NCBI GenBank assembly: GCA_015075305.1
Contig: JABTUS010000001.1
Span: 868,001 to 932,000, forward strand
Source of the DNA: Opitutaceae bacterium
GTDB lineage: Bacteria > Verrucomicrobiota > Verrucomicrobiia > Opitutales > Opitutaceae
Reading direction: 5' to 3'
Length of the DNA stretch: 64,000 bases
The notes under the pieces were generated by a model, which saw only the letters and a program-made list of their open reading frames with translations, was not told the DNA's origin and ran no database searches. Shown in pieces: positions 27,406 through 40,356 of the stretch (position 1 is the first letter of the stretch; each line of letters begins with the position of its first letter). Made by a program: the position numbers and the translations under genes.

Positions 27406-30400
27406 TCAGGCTGAAGTCGCTGCGGGCGCGGCCACCGCTTCTTCCAAAACTGCAGCCGGGCTTTCGGTGGAGACAGACTCCTCGCCGAATGGGAGGCTGA
27501 TACGGAGTTGCTTGTAGGTAGGCAACCCTGTGCCAGCAGGAATCAGGTGACCCATGATGACGTTTTCCTTGAAGCCCTTCAACATGTCGACCTTCCCCAG
27601 CGTCGAAGCGTCCGTTAGGACCCTCGTCGTTTCTTGGAACGATGCCGCTGAAATGAAGGATTCCGTTTCAAGCGAAGCCTTGGTGATGCCAAGCAGGATT
27701 GGCTCAGCCTCGGCTGGCTTTCCGCCGGCCTCCTCGATCCGCCTGTTGTTGGCTAGGAACGCAGCCCGATCCACCTGTTCGCCCCAGAAGTATTCGCTGT
27801 CACCGGGATCGGTTATGCGAACCTTTCTCAACATCTGGCGAATGATGATCTCGATGTGCTTGTCGTTGATGGTCACACCCTGCAACCGATAGACACCCTG
27901 AACCTGTGCGATTAGAAAATCGTACAATGCACTGGGTCCGAGGATTTCAAGGATCTCGTGCGGATCAGCAGAGCCTTCAGTCAGGTGCTGCCCCTTGTGA
28001 ACAACATCGCCGGGCTGCACGATGATCTGTTTGCCCGTCTGAATAAGGTGCTCTTCTTCCTGAGCGGTTTCATCATTCTTGACGACGAGCTTGCGCTTGC
28101 CGCGAACGGTTCCCTCGAAGGAAACGATGCCATCGATGCGCGCCATCTCGGCGGCATCCTTGGGGCGTCGCGCCTCGAAGAGTTCCGCAACTCGTGGCAG
28201 ACCACCGGTGATATCCTTGGTCTTGGATGCCTGGCGCGGCGTCTTGGCAAGGAGTGCACCGGGAGCGATGACATCAGCCTCGTTCACCACGATCTGCGCG
28301 CCAACCGGAATGGAATAGGCGGCCAGCGGGCGATTGGAACCATCCCTGACTTCAATCTGGGGATTGAGGTCCTCCTTGTGTTCGATGACCACGGTGGCAA
28401 TGCGACCGGACGATTCGTCAAGTTCGCGCTTTACCGTGACGCCTGGAATCATGTCCTTGAACACCAGCGTGCCTCCCTTTTCGGAAAGCACAGGCACGTT
28501 GTATGGATCCCATTGTGCCAGCAGGGCTCCTTTTTCAATTTCCTCGCCATCTCCAACATGGAGGAAGGATCCCACAACGATATTGTGCGATTCCAGCTCC
28601 TTCTGGTCGGAGTCCAACAGGACGATCGAGCCCGTCTTGTTGAGCACGATGTTGCCTCCGTCAGCGGTCTGCACCAGGCGCAGGCCACGATACTTGATGA
28701 TGCCAGCCGACCGGACGCGGATTTCGGGAGTCTTGAATCCGCCTGACGCAACGCCGCCAATATGGAACGTACGCATCGTGAGCTGGGTTCCCGGCTCGCC
28801 GATGGACTGCGCCGCGATGATCCCGACAGAGTCGCCGATCTTCGCCATGCGATTCGTCGCGGGATTGATGCCGTAGCTGCGTGCATCGATGCCATGAGGG
28901 CTGATCGACGTCAGCGGGGACATGACCTTCACCCGCTCGATTCCTGACTCGACGATGGCTGTTGCAAGTTCCTCGGTGATGAGTTCGCCGGATCCAATCA
29001 GTCGCTCCGCTGGATTCAATGGATTGAAGACATCGTCGCTGGAGCAGCGACCCACTATGCGTTCGCGCAGACCAACCATTTCATCGTCACCCTCATAGAT
29101 GGCTTTCTTCCAGATGCCGTCCCGCGATCCGGAATCGTCCTCGGCGATGATGACATCCATCGCGACATCACACAGCTTGCGTGTCATGTAGCCCGCGTCG
29201 GCGGTCTTCAGTGCCGTGTCCGCCAGGCCCTTGCGCGCACCGTGCGTGGAGATGAAATACTCAAGAACCGTCAGGCCTTCGCGGAACGAGGACAGAATCG
29301 GGCGTTCAATGATTTCTCCCGACGGCTTGGCCATGAGTCCGCGCGTGCCGCAGAGCTGGCGGACCTGCTGCTTGTTTCCGCGGGCACCGGAATCCATCAT
29401 GATGTAGACGGGATTCACCTCGTTGCGCCCCTCGTTGCTTTCAAGCTTGGAGAACACCGCCTTGGCAATCCTGTCGGTCGCACCGGTCCAGATGTCGACG
29501 ACCTTGTTGTAGCGTTCGCCATCGGTGATGATGCCCTTGTTGAACTGGCCTTCGACTTCCGAGATCTTCCTGCGGGAATCCGCCACGATCTCCCGCTTGT
29601 CCTCCGGGATGATCATGTCGTCGATTCCAATCGAGATGCCGGCCTGAAAGGCGGTCTGGAAGCCGAGTTCCTTGAGTCGGTCAAGCATGTCGACCGTGAC
29701 ACTGTTGCCGGCCACCTTGTAGGTGTTCAGAATCAAATCGCCCAGCTTGCTCTTGGGCACCGGGAAATTGACAAAGCCTAGTCCGGCCGGCCAGAGCTGG
29801 TTGAAGATGACGCGTCCGACTGTCGTACGAAGAACCTTCTTATCAGAATTTCCATACACGGTCTCGCGGCCGAAGTCCGGATTTGGAATGTCGACCCAGT
29901 CATGCACACGAAGCGCGCCATCGGCCTTTGCGTAAAGGACCTCCTGCAGACCGCTGAGAAGGGGCGTGCGCTGCTCCTTGGTCGGCTTCCTGCGGGGTTC
30001 GATCGTCAGGTAATACGCTCCCAGGACGATGTCCTGTGACGGCGTGAGAATTGGTTTACCGGACGATGGCGAGAAGATGTTGTTCGTCGACATCATCAGG
30101 AGCTTGCACTCGAGCACGGCTTCCAGCGAAAGCGGCACATGCACCGCCATCTGGTCGCCGTCGAAGTCCGCATTGTAGGCGGTGCAGACAAGCGGGTGCA
30201 CACGGATGGCCTCGCCCTCAATCAGGACGGGCTCGAAGGCCTGGATCGACAGACGGTGCAGGGTTGGTGCGCGGTTGAGCAACACGGGATGCCCCTTGGT
30301 AACCTCCTCAAGGATGTCCCAGACCTCCGGCGACTTCTTCTCAATCATCTTGCGGGCGCCACGCACCGTGTGGACAAAGCCGAGTTCCTTGAGGCGCCGG

Positions 30401-31578
30401 ATGATGAACGGCTCAAAAAGGACAAGCGCCATCTTCTTGGGAAGGCCGCATTGGTTCAGCTTGAGCTCCGGTCCGATGACGATGACGGAACGGCCCGAAT
30501 AGTCGACGCGCTTGCCAAGAAGGTTCTGGCGGAAACGCCCCTGCTTGCCCTTGAGCATGTCGGAAAGCGACTTGAGCGGACGATTGCCCGCACCCGTCAC
30601 CGGCCGGCCATGACGGCCATTGTCAAAGAGGGCATCCGCGGCCTCCTGCAGCATGCGCTTTTCGTTGTGAATGATCACATCGGGCGTCTTGAGCTGCATG
30701 AGATTCCGCAGACGGTTGTTGCGGTTGATCACACGGCGGTAGAGATCGTTGAGATCGGACGTCGCAAAACGGCCGCCCTCAAGCGGAACAAGCGGGCGCA
30801 GGTCGGGAGGAATCACCGGCAGCACCTCCAGAACCATCCATTCCGGGCGTGACTTGGAGTGGATGAATCCCTGGATGACCTTGAGGCGCTTTGACAGCTT
30901 CTTCTTGATCTGCTTCGAACGGGTCGCGCGCATCTGCTCCTGGAGTTCAGCCACCGTGGCCGGCAAATCCATTCCCTTCAGCGCCTCGCGCACCGCCTCG
31001 GCACCCATCTTGGCGACAAATGAATCGTCGCCGTATTCATCGAGCGCCTGGCGATATTCCGTGTCGGTGAGCAGCTGTTTGTGCTCGAGCGGGGTCTTGC
31101 CCGGGTCAATCACCATGAAATTCTCATAGTAAATGACGCGCTCCAGGGAGCGGGCGGTCATGTCGAGCAGCAGGCCAAGACGGCTTGGCATGCTCTTCAG
31201 GAACCAGATGTGGGCGACGGGAACCGCCAGTTCGATGTGGCCCATGCGCTCGCGCCGGACGCGGGCGATGGTCACTTCGACGCCGCAGCGGTCACAAACC
31301 ACATCCTTGTACTTGATGCGCTTGTACTTTCCGCAGGCGCACTCGTAGTCGCGAACCGGACCGAAGATCTTCTGGCAGAAAAGCCCACCCGGCTCGGGCT
31401 TGAATGTGCGGTAATTGATCGTTTCGGGATTCTTGACCTCTCCCTTCGACCATGCGCGGATTGTTTCCGGAGAGGCGACGGTGATTGAAACACAGTCGAA
31501 CTGATTCTCGTCGAGACCGAGCGCAGAACGAACCTCGTCGCGGCTGGAGGCGGCGGTTTCAGCTGGTTGGATGCTCAT
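27406..31578 (-). CDS. rpoC: RNA polymerase beta' subunit
   Basis: Catalytic subunit of RNA polymerase. The 1,390-residue protein shows the zinc-binding ribbon ([20 protein letters not shown], about residues 80-100), the active-site Mg loop [14 protein letters not shown], the bridge-helix and trigger-loop region [16 protein letters not shown] and [17 protein letters not shown], and the second zinc cluster residues around CDVAMDVI and [13 protein letters not shown] 31578 has AGGG 9 bases upstream. It is 57 bp after rpoB. A short Ala-rich tail follows the last conserved motif. Confidence 0.98.
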   Translation of the reverse strand: MSIQPAETAASSRDEVRSALGLDENQFDCVSITVASPETIRAWSKGEVKNPETINYRTFKPEPGGLFCQKIFGPVRDYECACGKYKRIKYKDVVCDRCGVEVTIARVRRERMGHIELAVPVAHIWFLKSMPSRLGLLLDMTARSLERVIYYENFMVIDPGKTPLEHKQLLTDTEYRQALDEYGDDSFVAKMGAEAVREALKGMDLPATVAELQEQMRATRSKQIKKKLSKRLKVIQGFIHSKSRPEWMVLEVLPVIPPDLRPLVPLEGGRFATSDLNDLYRRVINRNNRLRNLMQLKTPDVIIHNEKRMLQEAADALFDNGRHGRPVTGAGNRPLKSLSDMLKGKQGRFRQNLLGKRVDYSGRSVIVIGPELKLNQCGLPKKMALVLFEPFIIRRLKELGFVHTVRGARKMIEKKSPEVWDILEEVTKGHPVLLNRAPTLHRLSIQAFEPVLIEGEAIRVHPLVCTAYNADFDGDQMAVHVPLSLEAVLECKLLMMSTNNIFSPSSGKPILTPSQDIVLGAYYLTIEPRRKPTKEQRTPLLSGLQEVLYAKADGALRVHDWVDIPNPDFGRETVYGNSDKKVLRTTVGRVIFNQLWPAGLGFVNFPVPKSKLGDLILNTYKVAGNSVTVDMLDRLKELGFQTAFQAGISIGIDDMIIPEDKREIVADSRRKISEVEGQFNKGIITDGERYNKVVDIWTGATDRIAKAVFSKLESNEGRNEVNPVYIMMDSGARGNKQQVRQLCGTRGLMAKPSGEIIERPILSSFREGLTVLEYFISTHGARKGLADTALKTADAGYMTRKLCDVAMDVIIAEDDSGSRDGIWKKAIYEGDDEMVGLRERIVGRCSSDDVFNPLNPAERLIGSGELITEELATAIVESGIERVKVMSPLTSISPHGIDARSYGINPATNRMAKIGDSVGIIAAQSIGEPGTQLTMRTFHIGGVASGGFKTPEIRVRSAGIIKYRGLRLVQTADGGNIVLNKTGSIVLLDSDQKELESHNIVVGSFLHVGDGEEIEKGALLAQWDPYNVPVLSEKGGTLVFKDMIPGVTVKRELDESSGRIATVVIEHKEDLNPQIEVRDGSNRPLAAYSIPVGAQIVVNEADVIAPGALLAKTPRQASKTKDITGGLPRVAELFEARRPKDAAEMARIDGIVSFEGTVRGKRKLVVKNDETAQEEEHLIQTGKQIIVQPGDVVHKGQHLTEGSADPHEILEILGPSALYDFLIAQVQGVYRLQGVTINDKHIEIIIRQMLRKVRITDPGDSEYFWGEQVDRAAFLANNRRIEEAGGKPAEAEPILLGITKASLETESFISAASFQETTRVLTDASTLGKVDMLKGFKENVIMGHLIPAGTGLPTYKQLRISLPFGEESVSTESPAAVLEEAVAAPAATSA

Positions 31579-31635
31579 TTGATTTTCCCTTGAATTTGAT
31601 TAAATGGAATGGATTGCACGAAGGACTCGTGCGTA

Positions 31636-34600
31636 TCAGGCGCCCAGACCCAGCGCATCCCGCTTTGCGAGCTTGATGTCGAGGCCCAGTGACTGGATTT
31701 CCTTGATGAGGACGTTGAAGGACTCGGGTGTGCCGGCCACCAGGGTGTTATCGCCCTTGACGAGTGACTCGTAGATCTTGGTGCGGCCCTGCACGTCGTC
31801 AGATTTGACGGTGAGCAGTTCCTGAAGCGTGTGGGCGGCTCCATAGGCCTCGAGCGCCCAGACCTCCATTTCGCCGAATCGCTGGCCGCCGTACTGCGCC
31901 TTGCCGCCAAGCGGCTGCTGCGTGACGAGTGAGTAGGGCCCGACCGCACGCGCATGGATCTTGTGGGACACAAGGTGGTTGAGCTTCATCATGTAGATGT
32001 AGCCGACCACGACCTCCTGGTCGATTTTCTCGCCCGTGCGTCCATCGAACAGCGTGCTCTTCCCGGAGTTCGGCAGGCCGCCCTGCTTCAGGTAGTCGCG
32101 CACCTTCTTCTCGGGGATGCCGTCGAACACCGGAGTCGCCACCTTGATTCCGAGCTTCTTGCATGCCCAGCCCAGATGGGTTTCGAGGACCTGCCCCACG
32201 TTCATGCGCGATGGCACGCCCAGGGGATTCAGGCAGATTTCAACCGCCGTGCCATCCGGCAGGAACGGCATGTCCTCTTCCGGAACGATCTTGGCGACGA
32301 CGCCCTTGTTTCCGTGGCGACCCGCCATCTTGTCACCGACCTCGAGCTTCTGCTTCGTGGCGATGTAGACCTTCACCTGCTTGATCGCGCCGGTTCCGGA
32401 GTCCTCACCCGCCTCCACGCCTTGGATCTTGCGTTCGCGGTCGCCCTCGAGCTCGTCAAACTTGCCCTGATAGGAACCGATGATCTCCATGATCTTGATT
32501 CGAACCGGCGACGGATCGATCTCGACGTGCTTGGAGACTGCGGCGAGCTTGCGAAGCAGCGTCTTGGTGATCTTGCGGTTCGCCGGGATGATGATTTCAC
32601 CCGTCTGCCCATTGACCACGTCGAGCGGAATTTTCTCACCAAGCAGTATGTTGGAGAGCGCCTCGGTGAGGGACTCGCGAAGCTTGTCCATCTCCGTCTT
32701 GTAGTCCTCCTGGATCTGCTTGATCTGGCGGCGGCGGTCGGATGGCGAAAGCTTCTCCTGCTGATTGTCGATCCGCGAGGAGACCTTGACGTCCATGATG
32801 ATGCCGGAAACGCCCGAAGGCACCACCAGCGACGTGTCCTTCACGTCAGCGGCTTTTTCGCCGAAGATCGCACGGAGGAGCTTTTCCTCGGGAGCGAGTT
32901 CAGTCTCGGATTTCGGAGTGATCTTGCCGACAAGGATGTCCCCCGGCTTCACCTCGGCGCCAATGCGGATGACACCGTTGTGATCGAGATTCTTGAGGGC
33001 CTCTTCGCCCACATTCGGAATGTCTCGAGTGATTTCCTCGGGGCCAAGCTTGGTGTCGCGCGCGGTTACCTCGAACTCCTGGATATGGATCGAAGTGAAG
33101 ATGTCCTCCTTCAGCACCTTCTCCGAAATCAGGATCGCGTCCTCGAAGTTGTAGCCGTTCCACGGCATGAAGGCGACGAGCACGTTTCGGCCGAGAGCCA
33201 TCTCGCCCTTGTCGGTGGACGGTCCGTCGGCAATGACGTCGCCCACCTTGACCTTCTGCCCCTTCCTGACGATCGGCTTCTGGTTGAAGCAGGTGCCCGC
33301 GTTCGATCGCATGAACTTGCGCAGCTCATAGACGGCCACGCCGTTTTTGGAATCGCTCTTGGGATGCTTGTCGAAATTTTTTGGAATCTCTCCGTCGCGC
33401 GTCGTGACAATGCGCTTCGCATCGACGGATGCGACTATTCCGGAATCCTCCGCCACGACGACGATCTTTGAGTCGCGTGCGACACGCTCCTCGATCCCGG
33501 TTCCGACAAAGGGTGCCTCAGCCTGAAGCAACGGCACACCCTGGCGCTGCATGTTCGCACCCATGAGCGCACGATTCGCATCGTCGTGCTCAAGGAACGG
33601 AATCATGCCGGCTGCGATCGAGATGACCTGCTTTGGAGACACATCCATCAGGTGGACTTCACTTGCCGGAACCTCGAGGAAGTTGCCGTCCTGACGAACG
33701 GTGACCTTGCCGACAAAGTTGCCCTTGTCATCGATCTCGGCATTCGCCTGCGCGATCACCTTGCCCTCCTCCTGGTCGGCTGTGAGATAGTCGATCTTGT
33801 CCGTGGCGCGTCCATCCTTCACCACGCGATAGGGCGACTCGATGAACCCGAATTCGTTGACGCGTGCATAGGTGGACAGCGAGTTGATGAGACCGATGTT
33901 CGGTCCTTCAGGTGTTTCGATCGGGCAGATCCGCCCGTAGTGGGAGGGATGAACGTCGCGCACCTCAAAGCCAGCGCGGTCGCGATTGAGCCCCCCGGGT
34001 CCGAGGGCGGAGAGACGCCGCTTGTGCGTCACCTCGGCCAGCGGATTGATCTGATCCATGAACTGGGAAAGCTGGGAACGCGCGAAGAAATCGCGGATGA
34101 CTGTCGTGAGAGCCTTTGGATTGATCAGCTTCTGCGGCGTGATCGAGTCGACGCTCTGATCGTACATTGTCATGCGCTCGCGCACCAGTCTCTCCGTGCG
34201 GGCAAGACCCACGCGGCACTGGTTGGCGAGAAGTTCGCCAACTGTGCGAACGCGACGGGAACCGAGGTGGTCGATGTCATCCACCACCCCCTCGCCGCGC
34301 TTGAGACGAACCAGATACTTCGTCGCACCCACGACGTCACCAGCCTCGAGAATCCGCTGTTCGAGGTCGACCTTGAGTCCGAGCTTCTGATTGACCTTGT
34401 AGCGGCCCACACGACCGAGATCGTAGCGCTTCGGATCGAAGAACAGGCGCTTCAGCAGGGCCTTGGCATTGGCGGTCGTCGGAGGCTCGCCCGGGCGCAG
34501 GCGCTTGTAGATCTCCTTGAGGGCCTCCTCCTCATTGCGCGTGGGATCCTTCTTGAGCGCGCGGATGATCGCGCCTTCGTCGGCCGCGGTGTCGATCACG

Positions 34601-35430
34601 CGGATTGCATTGATGTCATGTTTCTCGAACGTGCGGACAATCGCCTTGGTCAACGGTTCAAAGGCGCGTGCGAGCACGACGCCCTGCTGGGCGTCAATTG
34701 CATCTTCGACGAGCACCAGGGTGCTGACGTTCTCCATGTCGAGCGCCTTGGAGACCTTGAGCTCCTGGATCTCGTAGAAGAGATTCAGGATGTCGATGTC
34801 CGCGCTGTATCCCACTGCGCGCAGCAGCGTCGTGATGAGAAACTTCCTGCGGCGGCGACGGCGATCGAGATAGACGTAAAGGAGGTCATTGTTGTCGAAC
34901 TGGACCTCGAGCCAGGTGCCCCGGTCGGGAATGATGCGGAACGAATGGAGCAGCTTGCCGTTCGGATGCGGTGTGACCTCGAACGCGATGCCCGGGGACC
35001 GGTGGAGCTGGGAGACCACCACGCGTTCGGCGCCGTTGATGATGAAGGAGCCGCGCTCCGTCACCATGGGGATTTCGCCCATGTAGATCTCCTCATCCTT
35101 GATGAAGTCCTCCTCCCGGAGGCGAAGCTTCACGTAGAGCGGGACAGAGTAGGTGATTCCATCCCGGATGCACTCGATCTCGCTGTTCTTCGGCTCACCG
35201 ATTGCATAGGAGACATACTCGAGCACCAGTCGCCCGTCATAGGACTCGATCGGAAAAACCTCGCGAAAGACAGCCTCCAGTCCCTGGTTCTTTCGTTGCC
35301 TGTCGGGAGTGCCCTTCTGCAGGTACTCCAGATAGGAGCTGATTTGCAGCTCAATGAGATTGGGCGGCTGGATAACTTCGCGAAGCTTTCCGAAGTTAAT
35401 GCGGTCTGCGTGATTGCTACGATCGGCCAT
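31636..35430 (-). CDS. rpoB: RNA polymerase beta subunit
   Basis: Catalytic subunit of RNA polymerase. At 1,264 residues it has the rifampicin region ([31 protein letters not shown] with local variation), [32 protein letters not shown], the [14 protein letters not shown] motif and the C-terminal clamp [23 protein letters not shown] choose ATG 35430 ([15 protein letters not shown]), because the next upstream start at 35454 is TTG. A 183-bp gap with a hairpin precedes it after rplL. Confidence 0.97.
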   Translation of the reverse strand: MADRSNHADRINFGKLREVIQPPNLIELQISSYLEYLQKGTPDRQRKNQGLEAVFREVFPIESYDGRLVLEYVSYAIGEPKNSEIECIRDGITYSVPLYVKLRLREEDFIKDEEIYMGEIPMVTERGSFIINGAERVVVSQLHRSPGIAFEVTPHPNGKLLHSFRIIPDRGTWLEVQFDNNDLLYVYLDRRRRRRKFLITTLLRAVGYSADIDILNLFYEIQELKVSKALDMENVSTLVLVEDAIDAQQGVVLARAFEPLTKAIVRTFEKHDINAIRVIDTAADEGAIIRALKKDPTRNEEEALKEIYKRLRPGEPPTTANAKALLKRLFFDPKRYDLGRVGRYKVNQKLGLKVDLEQRILEAGDVVGATKYLVRLKRGEGVVDDIDHLGSRRVRTVGELLANQCRVGLARTERLVRERMTMYDQSVDSITPQKLINPKALTTVIRDFFARSQLSQFMDQINPLAEVTHKRRLSALGPGGLNRDRAGFEVRDVHPSHYGRICPIETPEGPNIGLINSLSTYARVNEFGFIESPYRVVKDGRATDKIDYLTADQEEGKVIAQANAEIDDKGNFVGKVTVRQDGNFLEVPASEVHLMDVSPKQVISIAAGMIPFLEHDDANRALMGANMQRQGVPLLQAEAPFVGTGIEERVARDSKIVVVAEDSGIVASVDAKRIVTTRDGEIPKNFDKHPKSDSKNGVAVYELRKFMRSNAGTCFNQKPIVRKGQKVKVGDVIADGPSTDKGEMALGRNVLVAFMPWNGYNFEDAILISEKVLKEDIFTSIHIQEFEVTARDTKLGPEEITRDIPNVGEEALKNLDHNGVIRIGAEVKPGDILVGKITPKSETELAPEEKLLRAIFGEKAADVKDTSLVVPSGVSGIIMDVKVSSRIDNQQEKLSPSDRRRQIKQIQEDYKTEMDKLRESLTEALSNILLGEKIPLDVVNGQTGEIIIPANRKITKTLLRKLAAVSKHVEIDPSPVRIKIMEIIGSYQGKFDELEGDRERKIQGVEAGEDSGTGAIKQVKVYIATKQKLEVGDKMAGRHGNKGVVAKIVPEEDMPFLPDGTAVEICLNPLGVPSRMNVGQVLETHLGWACKKLGIKVATPVFDGIPEKKVRDYLKQGGLPNSGKSTLFDGRTGEKIDQEVVVGYIYMMKLNHLVSHKIHARAVGPYSLVTQQPLGGKAQYGGQRFGEMEVWALEAYGAAHTLQELLTVKSDDVQGRTKIYESLVKGDNTLVAGTPESFNVLIKEIQSLGLDIKLAKRDALGLGA

Positions 35431-35551
35431 GGGAATTCCCGAGTTGAATGACAAAGCTGCTACAAGTGAAAGGAAACACTCAGATGCGTGTGTTCAGAGG
35501 CACGATCCGGTTCGTCGACGGATCCAGTGCCATGACTAACAAAGAACATAT

Positions 35552-35596
35552 TACGAAAAAGGCAAAGGACAGGCCACGCTGAAGTGCGGCCTGTCC
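35552..35596 (-). terminator. Attenuator-like hairpin between rplL and rpoB
   Basis: On the minus strand GGACAGGCC and GGCCTGTCC form a 9-bp stem (35567-35596, interrupted inner helix with a 4-nt apical loop), then TTTGCCTTTTTCG. It lies in the place of the known partial terminator that lowers rpoB relative to rplL in E. coli. Confidence 0.6.
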
Positions 35597-35637
35597 CGAA
35601 GAAATCGCGGTATTGAGCGAGTTTAACGCCAAACTTC

Positions 35638-36024
35638 TTACTTTAGCTGAACCTTGGCACCGGCGGCCTCGAGCTTCTTCTTGATCTCCTCGGCTTCGGC
35701 CTTCGCCACGTTTTCCTTCACCGGTTTGGGCGCACCGTCAACGAGGTCCTTCGCTTCCTTCAGGCCGAGGCCGGTGATCGCGCGGACCTCCTTGATGACG
35801 CCAATCTTGTTCGCACCGGCTTCAGCCAGAACGATTGTGAATTCCGTCTGCTCAACCGCAGCAGCGGCGGCCGGAGCCGCAGCTCCACCCGCTGGCGCAG
35901 CTGCAACGGCAGCGGCGGCGGAAACTCCCCACTTGCCTTCGAGATCCTTGACGAGGGCGGCGAGGTCGAGAATCGACTGGCCGGACAGCCATTCGATGAC
36001 TTGGTCTTTGGTGATGTTGCTCAT
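35638..36024 (-). CDS. rplL: 50S ribosomal protein L7/L12
   Basis: Stalk protein that recruits translation GTPases, present in several copies per ribosome. The 128-residue acidic protein has the N-terminal dimer domain, an Ala/Pro-rich hinge (residues about 37-57) and the C-terminal factor-binding domain ([44 protein letters not shown]). Layout and length are standard. Confidence 0.97.
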   Translation of the reverse strand: MSNITKDQVIEWLSGQSILDLAALVKDLEGKWGVSAAAAVAAAPAGGAAAPAAAAAVEQTEFTIVLAEAGANKIGVIKEVRAITGLGLKEAKDLVDGAPKPVKENVAKAEAEEIKKKLEAAGAKVQLK

Positions 36025-36172
36025 TTGACAGTCTCCTGAAGCGGATAGCGGTTCAATGGGAACTCGTTTAAGGGACGTATCCCCTAGCCTGCTTCGTTAG
36101 AGGTTTTGGGATCGCCGATGCGGGCGCTTGCACGCCTTGGCGGCGAAAAGTTTATCGGTTGATGATTGTTTT

Positions 36173-36667
36173 TCAGGAAGCGGCAGCCGGAGACTCCTTC
36201 TTGACCCTGGCATCCAACACGCGAACGAAGGATGCCGCGGTGCTCGTGAAGAGACCGAGCAATTGTGCGCGCAGCACGTCGAATGGCGGCAGTTCAGCAA
36301 TCTGCTCCAGCTCTCCAGCCGAGATGATCTTGCGGTCGATGACGCCAACCTTGACCTCAAGCTTCTTTTTCTCGTCGAAGAACCTCTTGAGGACCTTTGC
36401 GACGCCTGCCGGGTTCTTGCCACCCACGACAACCGCCGTGGGACCGGACAGACTGCTTTCGATCTCAGGCAGGCCGAGCGCCTTGGCAGCGACACGCAGC
36501 GAGCTGTTCTTGACGACATGATATTCGGCCTTCTCAGTCGCGAGCTGGGACCGGAGTTCAGCGACATCCGCCACGGTGACCTTGGAGAAATTGGCGAGGA
36601 TCACGTAGTCGCTCTTCTTGAGGTGCGACTCGACCTCTGAAATGAGGTATTGTTTTTCTGCTCTCAT
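36173..36667 (-). CDS. rplJ: 50S ribosomal protein L10
   Basis: Stalk base that anchors L7/L12 dimers. The 164-residue protein has MRAEKQYLISEVESHLKKSDYVILANFSKVTVADVAELRSQL, the segment AEYHVVKNSSLRVAAKALG and a helical C-terminus that binds L12. It starts 18 bp after rplA and lies 148 bp before rplL. Confidence 0.96.
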   Translation of the reverse strand: MRAEKQYLISEVESHLKKSDYVILANFSKVTVADVAELRSQLATEKAEYHVVKNSSLRVAAKALGLPEIESSLSGPTAVVVGGKNPAGVAKVLKRFFDEKKKLEVKVGVIDRKIISAGELEQIAELPPFDVLRAQLLGLFTSTAASFVRVLDARVKKESPAAAS

Positions 36668-36685
36668 GATAGGATCGGTCTCCGC

Positions 36686-37381
36686 TTAGAACTTGGAATA
36701 CTCCGTCGTGGCGAGGCGGACTGAAGGGCTCTGTGATGACGACAGCGCCACGTTCTTGATGTATACGCCCTTGAAGGCCGCAGGCTTGGCCTTGCCAACC
36801 GCATCGATGACGGCCGCCGCGTTCTCAAGGATCTGCTCAGCGCTAAAAGACCGCTTGCCGACGCCAACCCCAATGTTGGCGGCCTTGTCCATCTTGAACT
36901 CGACGCGCCCAGCCTTCACCGCCTTGATTCCTCCTGCAATATCGTCGGTGACAGTGCCGGACTTGGGATTCGGCATCAGGCCCTTGGGGCCGAGAACCCG
37001 GGCGATCGTTCGCACGGTCTTCATGGCCTCGGTGGTCGCGATGGCGACATCGAAGTCCAGCCAGCCCTCGTTGATCTTGGCCATCATGTCCTGAAGACCC
37101 GCATGATCAGCGCCTGCATCAAGCGCCGCCTTGGCGTTGTCCGTGAAAACAAGGACGCGCACTTTCTTGCCGGACCCGTTTGGCAGTGGCGTGGTTCCAC
37201 GGATCATCTGGTCTCCCGCTGTCGGGTCGACGCCGAGGCGAAAGGAAAGTTCGACAGTCTCGTCAAACTTCGCCTTGGGGAATTTCTGAAGGATGTCCAC
37301 GGCTTCCTTGAGCGCGTACTCCTTCGTCAGATCGGCGGCCTGTTGGGCGCCCCGATATCGTTTGCTTTTTTTGGCAGGCAT
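36686..37381 (-). CDS. rplA: 50S ribosomal protein L1
   Basis: Mobile L1-stalk protein at the E site and, in E. coli, repressor of rplKA. The 231-residue protein has AVDILQKFPKAKFDETVELSFRLGVDPTAGDQMIRGTTPLPNGSGK and VLGPKGLMPNPKSGTVTDDI, both signature L1 stretches. A short Ser-rich tail follows. Confidence 0.96.
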   Translation of the reverse strand: MPAKKSKRYRGAQQAADLTKEYALKEAVDILQKFPKAKFDETVELSFRLGVDPTAGDQMIRGTTPLPNGSGKKVRVLVFTDNAKAALDAGADHAGLQDMMAKINEGWLDFDVAIATTEAMKTVRTIARVLGPKGLMPNPKSGTVTDDIAGGIKAVKAGRVEFKMDKAANIGVGVGKRSFSAEQILENAAAVIDAVGKAKPAAFKGVYIKNVALSSSQSPSVRLATTEYSKF

Positions 37382-37474
37382 TTTTTCTCCTCGCGGTTCA
37401 AGCGTCCAATGGGGACTCCCGCATGGATGGTTTTGAGTACGGCGAAAACGAGTTCCGCCAGATTGAGTTGCAGA

Positions 37475-37900
37475 TCAGTCGACGACATCAATGCCCATGT
37501 TGCGGGCGGTGCCGGCAATGACCTTGATTCCAGACTCCTCGTCCTTCGCGTTCATGTCCTTCGCCTTGAGCCTGTAGATTTCGGCGAGCTGCTTGCGGGT
37601 GACCTTGCCCACCTTGTCCTGGTTGGGCTTGGCGGAACCCGATGCGATGTTCGCCGCCTTCTTGAGCAGAACGGAAGCGGGAGGGGATTTGAGAATGAAG
37701 GTGAAGCTCTTGTCAGAATAGACAGTGATCACCACCGGGAGGATCATCCCATTCTGGTCCTTCGTGCGCGCGTTGAACTCCTTGCAAAACGCCATGATAT
37801 TGACACCCTGCGCGCCGAGTGCGGGACCGACCGGCGGCGCCGGATTTGCGGCTCCGGCGGGGAGTTGTAGGCGAACGTAACCTTGGATCTTCTTGGCCAT
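37475..37900 (-). CDS. rplK: 50S ribosomal protein L11
   Basis: Stalk-base protein of the GTPase centre, needed for stringent response sensing by RelA and target of thiostrepton-type antibiotics. The 141-residue protein shows [34 protein letters not shown] and the C-terminal [13 protein letters not shown] 93-bp gap separates it from rplA. Confidence 0.97.
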   Translation of the reverse strand: MAKKIQGYVRLQLPAGAANPAPPVGPALGAQGVNIMAFCKEFNARTKDQNGMILPVVITVYSDKSFTFILKSPPASVLLKKAANIASGSAKPNQDKVGKVTRKQLAEIYRLKAKDMNAKDEESGIKVIAGTARNMGIDVVD

Positions 37901-37923
37901 GATTGAAGTGCGTGAAAATTGCC

Positions 37924-38502
37924 TTATTCGGTCATTCGTTGAACCTGCCAGTACTCGAGTTCGACAGGTGTGAAGCGGCCGAAAATGGAAACGGAAATCT
38001 TGAGCTTGCCGCGTTCGGGATCGATTTCGTCAATGCGCCCGGTGAGATTGGAGAATGCGCCGTCAGTCACCTTGACCTCTTCACCAACCTCGTATTGCAC
38101 CTTGGGGACTTCCTTGCCGGAAGCCGCCTCGATGCGCGCACGGATTTCTGTTATTTCCTCCTCGCGCAACGCCGCCGGGCGCTCGCCACCCACAAAACCG
38201 ATCACCCCGCCAACCTCCTTGACGAAGTACCATGGCTTGTTGATGACCTTGCCGTCCTCACCGTACAAGCGCATCTGGATGAAAACGTAGCCAGGATACA
38301 GCTTGCGGGTCTTTGTGGTCTTCTTCCCACCCTTTACTTCAGAGACGATCTCGGTCGGCAGCAGAACCTCGAATATGTAGTCATCCAGTTCCTCGGCCTT
38401 CTTGAACTTCTCTATGTAGAGCTTCACCTTCCCCTCCTGGCCGGAAAGCGTGTGAAGGGCGAACCACTGGGAGCCAACGGGAGCTGATGTGGAGGATGCC
38501 AT
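37924..38502 (-). CDS. nusG: Transcription antitermination/pausing factor NusG
   Basis: Binds RNA polymerase beta' clamp and links transcription to Rho or to ribosomes. The 192-residue protein has the NGN domain ([40 protein letters not shown]) and a C-terminal KOW domain ([38 protein letters not shown]) ending in QVQRMTE. It starts 7 bp after secE, and rplK follows 23 bp downstream. Confidence 0.97.
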   Translation of the reverse strand: MASSTSAPVGSQWFALHTLSGQEGKVKLYIEKFKKAEELDDYIFEVLLPTEIVSEVKGGKKTTKTRKLYPGYVFIQMRLYGEDGKVINKPWYFVKEVGGVIGFVGGERPAALREEEITEIRARIEAASGKEVPKVQYEVGEEVKVTDGAFSNLTGRIDEIDPERGKLKISVSIFGRFTPVELEYWQVQRMTE

Positions 38503-38509
38503 GTCGATT

Positions 38510-38713
38510 CTAGCTCACCCAGGAAGTAATGAGGTCAACCACTTGCAGCAGCGCAAAGTCGCTTATGCTTGTGAAGACACCCAGCAACACAGTGGCAAGA
38601 ATGACCACAATCGTGGAGTCCCTGAGCTCCGTCTTGGTCGGCCAGGCGGCTTTCTTGAGCTCGTCGATCATCTCCCCGAAGAAGATGCGCACTGTGCCAA
38701 ACGGATTTTTCAT
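38510..38713 (-). CDS. secE: Protein translocase subunit SecE
   Basis: Small essential subunit clamping SecY. The 67-residue single-helix form MKNPFGTVRIFFGEMIDELKKAAWPTKTELRDSTIVVILATVLLG shows the amphipathic cytoplasmic helix followed by the conserved WPTKxEL-type motif and one membrane span. The short length is normal outside Enterobacteria. It is cotranscribed with nusG. Confidence 0.95.
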   Translation of the reverse strand: MKNPFGTVRIFFGEMIDELKKAAWPTKTELRDSTIVVILATVLLGVFTSISDFALLQVVDLITSWVS

Positions 38714-38723
38714 GAAGGATTGG

Positions 38724-38799
38724 TGGCAGGGGCGGAGGGAATCGAACCCCCAACCAACGGTTTTGGAGACCGCTACTCTACCAATTGAGCTACACCCCT
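38724..38799 (-). tRNA. tRNA-Trp (anticodon CCA)
   Basis: A complete cloverleaf on the minus strand: acceptor AGGGGTG/CGCCCCT, D-stem GCTC/GAGT, anticodon stem GCGGT/ACCGT with loop CTCCAAA, T-stem GGGGG/CCCTC with TTCGATT loop, and an encoded CCA end. It lies between tuf and secE, its usual place. Confidence 0.97.
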
Positions 38800-38879
38800 G
38801 TGGATAGTATTTTTAGACGATGCAGCCGAGGCCCGGCAGGGAGCCTCGGCATGAGAGTTGGGACTTCAATCGGAAACGA

Positions 38880-40070
<1,191 letters not shown>

Positions 40071-40169
40071 AAGAATGGGCGCGAGTTATATGAATGGAAT
40101 TGTAAGTGCTTGATGACCCTTGGATTTTACGTCGCCTTTAGGGAATCCGACGTCTCTTAGCGTTTGACC

Positions 40170-40245
40170 TGGAGCCCAGAACCGGATTTGAACCGGCGAC
40201 CTCGTCCTTACCAAGGACGTGCTCTGCCAACTGAGCTATCTGGGC
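40170..40245 (-). tRNA. tRNA-Thr (anticodon GGT)
   Basis: Complete minus-strand cloverleaf: acceptor GCCCAGA/TCTGGGC, D-stem GCTC/GAGC, anticodon stem CGTCC/GGACG with loop TTGGTAA (anticodon GGT), T-stem GCCGG/CCGGT and an encoded CCA end. It lies 99 bp upstream of tuf, as in many bacteria that start the tuf transcript with tRNAs. Confidence 0.96.
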
Positions 40246-40285
40246 AGACCAAAAGACTGTGGGTCAAAAAACGAAAAGAGCGCGA

Positions 40286-40314
40286 AAAGTGCGCTTCGGT
40301 TGGGACATCGTCAA
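40286..40314 (-). promoter_or_regulatory. Candidate promoter for tRNA-Thr/tuf
   Basis: On the minus strand TTGACG (40309-40314) is followed after 17 bp by CACTTT. The -35 box is good, the -10 poor. It would start transcription about 35-40 bp before the tRNA. Position is right but the sequence support is weak. Confidence 0.25.
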
Positions 40315-40356
40315 CTGCAATCTTTCCTGTTTCGTTAAAATGCAGCCATTCAACGC

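Noticed and set aside
33586-35451. Long open frame on the plus strand opposite rpoB (621 codons)
   Set aside because: It is antisense to a fully conserved rpoB, lacks any recognisable domain and reflects GC-rich codon bias. The same holds for 31954-33471.
38825-38850. 8-bp GC hairpin between tuf and tRNA-Trp as a terminator
   Set aside because: No T-run follows on the minus strand, and tRNA-Trp/secE are expected on the same transcript; processing role possible.
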